A DNA stretch of 6,148 nt from an uncultured Campylobacter sp. (GTDB taxonomy: Bacteria; Campylobacterota; Campylobacteria; Campylobacterales; Campylobacteraceae). A program made the position numbers and the translations under genes. Positions 1-4,786 of this stretch are shown piece after piece (the stretch's first letter is position 1; the number at the start of each line of letters is the position of its first letter). The stretch lies in contig NZ_CAMYFP010000024.1 of NCBI RefSeq assembly GCF_947255105.1, forward strand, positions 1 to 6,148, given 5' to 3'. The notes beneath the pieces were generated by a model. It did not search any database, was not told the DNA's origin, and worked only from the letters and a program-made list of their open reading frames with translations.

Positions 1-2
1 CT

Positions 3-176
3 TCCAAAGAGGAACTTATGAGTCTAAAGGGCATTGGAGAGACAACAGCTAACAACATCATAGAATATAGAAAAGAGAATAAATTTAAAAAGATAGAAGA
101 TCTTCAAAACGTAAAAGGTATAGGTGCTAAAAAGTTTGAAGCTATAAAAGATGATATAAAGGTAGAGGGGAAGTAG
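3..176 (+). CDS. ComEA-like helix-hairpin-helix DNA-binding protein, 3' part (5' end outside window)
   Basis: The last 57 residues of a protein whose beginning lies before the window. Two helix-hairpin-helix units are visible: 'LMSLKGIGETTANNIIEYR' and then 'LQNVKGIGAKKFEAIKDDI', each with the hairpin glycines (KGIG) and following helix that contact the DNA backbone. Tandem HhH units at the C-terminus are the hallmark of ComEA and related small periplasmic proteins, which bind incoming double-stranded DNA during natural transformation. Epsilonproteobacterial members are usually under about 100 residues, a signal peptide followed by this domain, so most of the functional part is present. The signal peptide cannot be checked. 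The gene ends in TAG, and a weak dyad follows about 12 bases later. HhH pairs also occur in other DNA-binding proteins, so the competence role is inferred from family resemblance. Confidence 0.85.
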   Translation, partial: SKEELMSLKGIGETTANNIIEYRKENKFKKIEDLQNVKGIGAKKFEAIKDDIKVEGK

Positions 177-185
177 ATAATAATT

Positions 186-216
186 AGTTTAGCTAGATGA
201 TAGTTAGCTAACTTTT
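186..216 (+). terminator. Weak stem-loop after the HhH gene, possible terminator
   Basis: TTAGCTA (189-195) pairs with TAGCTAA (205-211) around a 9-nt loop, and the descending arm is followed by CTTTT. The right arm also lies within a 12-nt perfect palindrome, AGTTAGCTAACT (202-213). It lies just after the stop at 174-176, which suits an intrinsic terminator, but the stem is AU-rich and the T-run is only four bases long. Confidence 0.35.
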
Positions 217-228
217 ACTAAATAACAG

Positions 229-266
229 AGCTTAAATTTATCACTCTTTGTGATGAAATTTAAGCT
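229..266. repeat. Long hairpin: 16-bp stem with one bulge
   Basis: AGCTTAAATTT (229-239) plus ATCAC (240-244) pair with GTGAT (250-254) and AAATTTAAGCT (256-266). The loop is TCTTT, and a single G at 255 is bulged. All 16 base pairs are Watson-Crick, so the structure can form in RNA from either strand. No clear U-tract follows on either side, so it does not look like a standard intrinsic terminator. It could act as a transcript-end stabiliser or bidirectional terminator between the HhH gene and the next locus. Confidence 0.65.
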
Positions 267-341
267 TATTCCAACACTTTAACTTTTATTGGCTGTATTA
301 AATTAGTTTAGCTTACAGCTTTATCCTCAAGCAAAACCTAT

Positions 342-404
342 TTAAATTTCAATGAGACTTAGAGTTTGTTATTGAGCTAATAAAAAAGTTAAATTTCAAT
401 GAGA
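342..404 (+). repeat. 16-bp direct repeat TTAAATTTCAATGAGA, two copies
   Basis: Exact 16-mers occur at 342-357 and 389-404, 47 bp apart start to start. The second copy provides the left arm and part of the loop of the perfect hairpin at 387-423. The two-copy number and the dissimilar sequence between copies argue against a CRISPR array. Confidence 0.7.
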
Positions 405-423
405 TAAGAGTTGAAATTTAACT
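387..423. repeat. Perfect 13-bp inverted repeat with 11-nt loop
   Basis: AGTTAAATTTCAA (387-399) is the exact reverse complement of TTGAAATTTAACT (411-423). The loop is TGAGATAAGAG. The left arm is preceded by an A-run (382-387), which would become a U-rich tail in a minus-strand transcript. That gives it terminator-like geometry on the minus strand, although I see no minus-strand gene to terminate. Confidence 0.65.
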
Positions 424-465
424 AGGCTTTCTAATTTGCACTACTCTTAACTTTGGCATCATAAA

Positions 466-497
466 ACCTACTTATTAGTTTAAATTTCAAAGTAGGT
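466..497. repeat. 8-bp inverted repeat enclosing TTTAAATTTCAA
   Basis: ACCTACTT (466-473) pairs with AAGTAGGT (490-497). The 16-nt loop contains most of another copy of the TTTAAATTTCAA word (479-490). A similar 'AAACCTA' followed by TTTAAATTTCAA occurs at 334-352, which suggests a degenerate repeated module. Confidence 0.5.
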
Positions 498-558
498 AAA
501 GTGGGTGAAATTTAGGTGTAAGTTATTAAATTTAAATAAAAATGGTTAAGCTTTAGTT

Positions 559-588
559 TATAGATATTTTTTAAAAGATTGTGAGAGG
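559..588 (+). promoter_or_regulatory. Possible -10 box and RBS for the small frameshifted gene
   Basis: TATAGA at 559-564 in an AT-rich stretch could be a sigma70 -10 element. GAGAGG at 583-588 is a purine-rich Shine-Dalgarno candidate 10 nt before the ATG at 599. Neither is strong. The RBS is the main reason for choosing 599 as the true start of the small gene rather than the GTG at 642. Confidence 0.3.
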
Positions 589-598
589 TGGATCTAAA

Positions 599-869
599 AT
601 GAGTATAAATTTAGACTTAGATTGGGATAGGGCAATGAGCGGTGATAAGTTTGAGAGCCAAATGCAGTTATTGTGCAGATCTGATAACTCGACTTATGAG
701 AGAGAAAAATATTATAGATAAAACTTATAAAAACGATGACTTGTATAATTTTTGGGATTTAACAGATAAAATTTGGCAAGAATACTCCAAAGAAAAAACC
801 TATAATGAGTGTGAAAAAATTCTAGCAGATGAGAGAGATAGGATTATAAAAAAATATAGATTGAGATAG
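599..869 (+). pseudogene. Small hypothetical gene, apparently split by a +1 frameshift
   Basis: A first frame starts with ATG at 599 behind a plausible RBS and encodes 40 residues, 'MSINLDLDWDRAMSGDKFES' and onward, to TAA at 719-721. A second frame overlaps it, opens after a TGA at 636-638 and runs to TAG at 867-869. Its end is helical and charged, with 'DLYNFWDLTDKIWQEY' and 'ECEKILADERDRIIKKYRLR'. The second frame has only a GTG (642) without a visible RBS. Removing one A from the A5 run at 705-709 would join them into one protein of about 89 residues. I therefore read this as one small cytosolic protein of unknown function, broken or carrying a sequencing slip. The alternatives are two independent short frames or programmed frameshifting. 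I do not recognise the family. It ends 76 bp before the operon promoter and is transcribed the same way. Confidence 0.5.
642..869 (+). CDS. Hypothetical protein frame, 75 aa; likely the 3' half of the split gene
   Basis: This is the open frame as it stands if the upstream 40-residue frame is ignored. It would start with GTG at 642, giving 75 residues with two cysteines early (CSYC, residues 8-11) and a strongly charged C-terminal half predicted to be helical. There is no signal peptide, membrane segment or recognised domain. No Shine-Dalgarno sequence precedes 642 or the internal ATG at 696. The part downstream of about 710 probably belongs to the ancestral protein, while residues before that are likely out-of-frame reading of the upstream segment, including the CxxC pair. 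Confidence 0.4.
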   Translation: MISLRAKCSYCADLITRLMREKNIIDKTYKNDDLYNFWDLTDKIWQEYSKEKTYNECEKILADERDRIIKKYRLR

Positions 870-930
870 GTATGTTTAGTTTTTATAACTTATATAAATT
901 TGGATATGAATTTAAGGATTTAAAATAAAT

Positions 931-958
931 TTTCTCTTTTTACGCTATACTTTGATGT
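931..958 (+). promoter_or_regulatory. Sigma70-type promoter of the five-gene envelope operon
   Basis: TATACT at 946-951 is a good -10 box. Upstream is T-rich sequence (931-941) in place of a conserved -35 hexamer, the usual arrangement in Campylobacter. Initiation about 7 nt downstream would fall near 958 and give a leader of only about 13 nt, containing AGGA (961-964) before an ATG at 971. No other comparable promoter is visible before any of the following four genes, whose gaps are 9-21 nt. Confidence 0.6.
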
Positions 959-960
959 TT

Positions 961-964
961 AGGA
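961..964 (+). promoter_or_regulatory. Shine-Dalgarno AGGA that favours the ATG at 971 over 965
   Basis: AGGA abuts the first ATG (965), which leaves no spacer, but lies 6 nt from the second in-frame ATG (971). The downstream genes of the operon use spacers of 6-8 nt from AGG to ATG, so 971 is the likelier start. Confidence 0.65.
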
Positions 965-970
965 ATGAAA

Positions 971-2323
971 ATGAATATTAAAGAGCTATTTTTATCTATC
1001 AGTTTGTTGTTTGTTTTTGTTGGTTGTGCTGAAACTATTGGTGGCTATTCTGGTGTTTTGAACCAATATGACGCAATCTATGACAATCAAATATGTGATG
1101 ATAAATTTGTAGAAGAGAAGATAAAGTCAAAAAGCGATTTGATTATGTGGTATGAGCTTGGAGCTAGCCATATGCGCAATTGCTTTGACTACAACAAAAG
1201 CAACTACTATTTAGATCAAGCAGAAAATTTATATCAAAGCGATGTTGATCTTGAAAATCAAGCTTTTAAGGCTACGAAAGCTGTTACAAGTGTCATTTTA
1301 AATGACAATATTGACTCCTACCGCGGCAATGTTTATGAAACTATCATGCTAAACGTCTATAAAGGGCTAAATTTCATGTCAATTGGAGACTTTAAAAATG
1401 CAAGAGTTGAGTTTAATAGAGCCTTAGATAGACAGCGCCGCGCAAAAGATAGCTTTAGAAAAGAGATTGATAGAAGAGTTAGCGAGCTTAAAAATAAAGA
1501 TCAAGATATAACAAAAATAGCACTCAACCCAACATCGGTAAAAACTGTTACAAATCTCTACGATAGCGGGATTTTTGCAAATTTCAAAGCATATCCTGAT
1601 TTTGTAAATCCCTTTGCAACATATATCTCAGCGCTCTTTTTTATGGCAGATAAAGACTATAAAAAAGCGAGATACCTACTAAAAGAAAATATTGCGATGG
1701 AGCCAAACAATCAAGTTTTCAAAGATGATTTTGCACTTGTCAATGCTCTTTTAAAAAATCCAAATTTAAAGAAAAAATACATTTGGCTTATTTATGAAAA
1801 TGGAAAGTCGGCTAGAAAAAATGAGATGAGAGTTGATGTGCCTTTGTTTGTTGTAAGTGAAAATGTCCCATATATTGGAATGGTCTTTCCAAATTTGCAA
1901 GAGCAAAGCTCATCTTATCCATTTTTGAAGATCCAAAATCAAAAGACAAATTATGTCGCAGATATGGATAGAGTTATCAAAACTGAATTTAAAACAAAGC
2001 TTCCATTTATAATCACAAGATCTTTGATAAGGACTACGATAAAAACAGTTGCTACTTATAGCGCAACGAAAGAAGATGAGCTTTTGGGATTTGGACTTAC
2101 CCTTTTTAGCGCTTTTACAAATAGAGCAGATATTAGAGGCTGGGTCTCTTTGCCTAAGAATTTCCAAGTTTTAAGAGTTGAAAATGATGGTTCGACTTTG
2201 ACTATAACCTCGCCAGATGATAAAGTTATCACAAGTATATCAACTCCAAAAGATAAAAATATGATAGTTTATATAAACTCTCCTGTCATGGGAGTAGATA
2301 GTGTTCATAAAATATTATTTTAA
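971..2323 (+). CDS. COG3014-type TPR-like outer-membrane lipoprotein
   Basis: A 450-residue lipoprotein, or 452 if the ATG at 965 is used. I chose 971 because of its RBS spacing. The signal peptide ends in a lipobox-like FVGC with Cys19; the +2 residue is Ala, not Asp, so outer-membrane sorting is expected by the E. coli rule. Helical repeat-like segments resemble TPRs: about 124-158 ('YKGLNFMSIGDFKNARVEF') and about 218-247 ('YISALFFMADKDYKKARYLL'). Further features seen in what I know as COG3014 proteins are the Y-R-G-N-V-Y-E stretch before the first repeat, 'RSLIRTTIK' about two thirds along, and 'ADIRGWVSLP' near the end. The molecular function of COG3014 is not established. Members often neighbour YcfL and LpoB, as here. 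It is the first gene of the operon, and its stop is 9 nt before the next start. A scaffold role in an envelope complex is inference. Confidence 0.8.
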   Translation: MNIKELFLSISLLFVFVGCAETIGGYSGVLNQYDAIYDNQICDDKFVEEKIKSKSDLIMWYELGASHMRNCFDYNKSNYYLDQAENLYQSDVDLENQAFKATKAVTSVILNDNIDSYRGNVYETIMLNVYKGLNFMSIGDFKNARVEFNRALDRQRRAKDSFRKEIDRRVSELKNKDQDITKIALNPTSVKTVTNLYDSGIFANFKAYPDFVNPFATYISALFFMADKDYKKARYLLKENIAMEPNNQVFKDDFALVNALLKNPNLKKKYIWLIYENGKSARKNEMRVDVPLFVVSENVPYIGMVFPNLQEQSSSYPFLKIQNQKTNYVADMDRVIKTEFKTKLPFIITRSLIRTTIKTVATYSATKEDELLGFGLTLFSAFTNRADIRGWVSLPKNFQVLRVENDGSTLTITSPDDKVITSISTPKDKNMIVYINSPVMGVDSVHKILF

Positions 2324-2332
2324 AGGATAAAA

Positions 2333-2776
2333 ATGAAATTTACAAAGTATATTGTTTTGGCTTTTTTGATTTTGTTTGCTGGTTGTGCTAGCAATCAGCA
2401 GGATGTTGGACCTAAAGTTACTCAAGATTATCGCATTCAATATGATGAGAAAAACTTGGGCAGTTGGCTTAAATTTCATGGTCTAAATGAGGCAAGAAGA
2501 GCCGATGGACTTATTGAGTTTGAGGCTTTGTTTAAAAATGAAAGCTCGTTAAATGGGCTAATTTCTTATAAGATAGAGTGGAAAGATGAAAATGGCTTTA
2601 CTCAAAAAACAATTATGAGTAAATGGACAAAAACTCTTGTTGAAAGTGGCAGAATGTTGAGCATACACGGTATCTCACCAAGTATCAAATCACAAGATTT
2701 TGTTATCATTTTGCAAAAACCAACAAGCGATGATAAAAAACGAGATGATTCTTATCATAAAAGATATTCACATTAA
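2333..2776 (+). CDS. YcfL-like (DUF1425) lipoprotein
   Basis: A 147-residue lipoprotein with signal peptide and lipobox FAGC (Cys18, then Ala). The mature part has a compact beta-rich domain. 'LIEFEALFKNESSLNGLISY' is followed by 'KIEWKDENGF', a later Trp (SKWTKTL), and 'QDFVIIL' near the end. This order of N-x-S, Y-x-x-x-W-x-D-x-x-G, a second W and a terminal strand is the YcfL/DUF1425 pattern. In E. coli ycfL lies directly upstream of lpoB, and the same order is kept here. The function of YcfL is not known. The last 15 residues are hydrophilic (KKRDDSYHKRYSH) and may be disordered. The RBS AAGG overlaps the preceding TAA stop. The family call is fairly secure, the role is not. Confidence 0.8.
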   Translation: MKFTKYIVLAFLILFAGCASNQQDVGPKVTQDYRIQYDEKNLGSWLKFHGLNEARRADGLIEFEALFKNESSLNGLISYKIEWKDENGFTQKTIMSKWTKTLVESGRMLSIHGISPSIKSQDFVIILQKPTSDDKKRDDSYHKRYSH

Positions 2777-2785
2777 GGAAAAAAG

Positions 2786-3400
2786 ATGAAAAAAACAATT
2801 TATTTTACTTTAGCTGTTGCTGCTTTGATTTTTGCAGGTTGTGCAAAAGAACCACAATATATCGGCGATGGAAGTGGTTCGAGTGTGGCACCAGTTACTA
2901 TGGGTATCGATAGAGGCGATTTTGAAAAGGCTGCTATGGAGGCAACTGAGAGCCTTCTATCAAGCGGCGCACTAAACAGACCGGGTGGTGGGAGATATGT
3001 TGTAGCCATAGATCAGGTTATAAACGACACAACTCAAAGGATCGATACTGATCTGCTTATCAAAAAGATAAGAATTGCTATGTTAAAGAGCGGAAAAGCA
3101 GTTGTTACTTCTGCTATACAGGTTGGAGGTGCAGAATCCACTCTTAGCCACTCTGTAAGAGATCTTAGAGATAATGATGAGATCAATCAAAAAACAGTAG
3201 CCAAAAAAGGCACAATGATAGCGCCAGATATGGGACTTAGCGGCAAAATCATCCAAAGAAATGCAAAAACACACAAAGGCGACCAGTTGGTTGAGTATTA
3301 TTTTCAGCTAACTTTAACAGAGCTTGCTAGCGGTTTGGCATTTTGGGAAGATGAGATAGTTGTTGGAAAACTTGGCTCAAACAAAACAGTTAGTTGGTAA
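2786..3400 (+). CDS. LpoB-type penicillin-binding protein activator lipoprotein
   Basis: A 204-residue lipoprotein with lipobox FAGC at Cys19. A short Gly/Ser-rich linker (about 25-40) leads into one alpha/beta domain. Matches to LpoB are 'YVVAIDQVINDTTQRIDTDL' (71-90, strand plus the N-D/N-x-T turn), the 'IRIAMLKSGKAVVTS' helix-strand (95-109), 'MGLSGKIIQR' (149-158), and the closing 'LTLTELASGLAFWEDE' strand hairpin (175-190), equivalent to the 'tGeiiW' end of LpoB. E. coli LpoB crosses the periplasm on a long Pro-rich linker to stimulate PBP1B; here the linker is much shorter and lacks Pro-rich repeats. FlgO of flagellar H-rings shares a related fold and is an alternative. The gene sits directly after the YcfL-type gene, with a 9-nt gap and a stop/RBS overlap. 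The family is likely; the partner in this organism is unknown, so I give no symbol. Confidence 0.8.
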   Translation: MKKTIYFTLAVAALIFAGCAKEPQYIGDGSGSSVAPVTMGIDRGDFEKAAMEATESLLSSGALNRPGGGRYVVAIDQVINDTTQRIDTDLLIKKIRIAMLKSGKAVVTSAIQVGGAESTLSHSVRDLRDNDEINQKTVAKKGTMIAPDMGLSGKIIQRNAKTHKGDQLVEYYFQLTLTELASGLAFWEDEIVVGKLGSNKTVSW

Positions 3401-3421
3401 TGATTTAAAGAGGTAAATATT

Positions 3422-4777
3422 ATGTTTAAAAAACTACTATCATTAGTCGCAATTGCGACTCTCTTGCTTGGTGCAAATGAGTCAAATTTAGAGCCAGCAG
3501 AGGTGAGCGCAAGTGAGGTTGAGATGCAAAATTCTTTATCAGACTCCTCATCACAAGATGAAGATTCCCAGAGTATAGATCAATTTTTTGATGATTTTAG
3601 CAATGCACAAAGTATAGAGTATGGCGAAACCAAAAATGGAAGGACATTTTACAATGCCAAAGCAACAACTTTGGTTGGTGCAAGTGACGCCGACTTTGCA
3701 AAATCGCTAGTCAATGCATACAACAAGGCACTTTTAGAGCTTCAAGCAAAATATATAAGAGATAGTTTTGGAAGACAGGCAACTGAAACTTTGAAAAAGA
3801 ATTTTTCAGATAACTCTACAAATGCAAAAGAGTTTGAAAAACTTCCACCTGAGAGCGCTTTTTCGCAGCTCCTATCCAAGGTCTCAACACTTGCTGGCGC
3901 CAAGCTTGATGATATGTTGTCAAAACTTGGTGTTGATGCCAAAAAGGGGATAAGCAGTGAGAGAAAAAAGGTTCTTTTGGCTGAAAATTTAGTTAAAAAT
4001 ATAAAAACTACAGCTATGGGGGAGATTTCTGGTCTTGTTCCTATTCAAACAGCAGTTGTAAAAAGTGGCTCTACTTACGATATAGGTATCATAGCTGTAA
4101 TGTCTGAAAAGACAGTCCAAATTGCAAGAGATATGAAATTTAAAAGAAACTCACTCATCAAAGGTAAAGGAAAAAAGATAGCCGAATTTTTACCTACTAC
4201 AAAAGAGGGTTTTTTAGATGAATTTGGCATTCGCTTGGTCTATGATGAAAATGGCTCGCCTGTTATTTTGAGTTATGGAAGGTGGGGTTATTTTAAAAAT
4301 AGCTCAGATGAGTATATCAACAAAAGACAAAAAGATATTGCCCAAGAAACAGCTTCTCAAAATGCAGATGCAGCAATTGGTGAATTCATATCTTTAAGTT
4401 TATCGTTTCAAGAAAATAAAAAAACTGGCGAAGAGATGGAGCATGCCATAACACAGCTTATTACAAACGAAAGCACTAAAGAGAGCGAGAATGTTGCAAA
4501 AAATATCATCGATCAAACTACCAAAGAGATACGAGCAAATTCAAATCTAACCTTAAAAGGTATTAGAACTCTTAAGAGGTGGTCAGTTGTCGATAAAAAC
4601 GGTATTGAGCATGTTGGAGTGGTGAGATTTTACTCTTATGCCAATGTTAAAAATACAAATGAGATCATAGATATTCAAAGTGGCAAAAAGTCTAGCCAAA
4701 CAGCAAAACAAGAGGTTAAAAAATCAAATGATGTTTCAACCAAAAGTAAAATGGTAAATGATATAGATGATTTTTAA
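3422..4777 (+). CDS. Secreted protein of the DUF6844-like family
   Basis: A 451-residue exported protein. A signal peptide of about 18 residues ends at LLLGA|NE, with no lipobox. Next is an acidic, Ser-rich low-complexity stretch (about 28-60, including DSSSQDEDSQ and 'IDQFFDDF'). An alpha/beta region follows (76-130) with 'YNAKATTLVGASDADFAKSL' and 'AYNKALLELQAKYI', which resembles the 'aka...A...A...' helix of LPP20/FlgP-type domains. The conserved C-terminal half has 'FGIRLVYDENGSPVILSYGR' then WGY (268-290), a long Ala/Gln/Lys helix, and 'IRTLKRWSVVDKNG' with 'GVVRFYSYA' (381-407). This resembles what I recall as DUF6844, found near LpoB and CsgG-like genes in gammaproteobacteria. That assignment is from memory. 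The gap from the previous gene is the longest in the operon, 21 nt, with RBS AAAGAGG 8 nt before ATG. No enzymatic motif is visible; the function is unknown. Confidence 0.65.
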   Translation: MFKKLLSLVAIATLLLGANESNLEPAEVSASEVEMQNSLSDSSSQDEDSQSIDQFFDDFSNAQSIEYGETKNGRTFYNAKATTLVGASDADFAKSLVNAYNKALLELQAKYIRDSFGRQATETLKKNFSDNSTNAKEFEKLPPESAFSQLLSKVSTLAGAKLDDMLSKLGVDAKKGISSERKKVLLAENLVKNIKTTAMGEISGLVPIQTAVVKSGSTYDIGIIAVMSEKTVQIARDMKFKRNSLIKGKGKKIAEFLPTTKEGFLDEFGIRLVYDENGSPVILSYGRWGYFKNSSDEYINKRQKDIAQETASQNADAAIGEFISLSLSFQENKKTGEEMEHAITQLITNESTKESENVAKNIIDQTTKEIRANSNLTLKGIRTLKRWSVVDKNGIEHVGVVRFYSYANVKNTNEIIDIQSGKKSSQTAKQEVKKSNDVSTKSKMVNDIDDF

Positions 4778-4786
4778 GGAAGATAG

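Larger units (their letters stand above)
182..313 (+). repeat. 13-bp direct repeat AATTAGTTTAGCT, two copies
   Basis: Identical 13-mers lie at 182-194 and 301-313, flanking the large hairpin at 229-266. The first copy also forms the left arm of the weak stem-loop after the HhH gene. No target-site duplication or coding content lies between them, so this is not a recognisable insertion. Confidence 0.6.
177..598. other. 422-bp non-coding interval filled with short repeats and hairpins
   Basis: I find no convincing reading frame, tRNA or rRNA here. The interval is very AT-rich and consists of recurring short words: AATTAGTTTAGCT at 182-194 and 301-313, TTAAATTTCAATGAGA at 342-357 and 389-404, further TTTAAATTTCAA at 479-490, and its reverse complement TTGAAATTTAAC at 411-422. 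Several of these are arranged as hairpins, listed separately. The AAATTT-containing words are common in intergenic DNA of many Campylobacter genomes, so the interval may be ordinary for the host. A decayed gene or a small RNA cannot be excluded. Confidence 0.7.

Noticed and set aside
341..490. CRISPR-like array from the TTTAAATTTCAA repeats
   Set aside because: The exact copies are only 12-16 bp, spacing is irregular, one copy is inverted, and no cas gene is in the window.
177..598. Insertion sequence or transposon remnant between the HhH gene and the small gene
   Set aside because: There are no transposase fragments, no matched terminal inverted repeats at the edges and no target duplication.
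665..676. CxxC zinc-binding motif (CSYC) in the frame starting at 642
   Set aside because: It lies in the stretch that overlaps the better-supported upstream frame, so it is probably out-of-frame translation rather than a real motif.
1910..2167. Minus-strand open frame of 85 codons inside the first operon gene
   Set aside because: It is antisense to a well-supported lipoprotein gene, has no RBS or recognisable domain, and its composition (many Cys, Ser, Lys) is typical of the reverse complement of coding DNA.
2800..3274. Minus-strand frames at 2800-3009 and 3083-3274 opposite the LpoB-type gene
   Set aside because: They are shadows of the + strand gene, with no RBS and no family resemblance.
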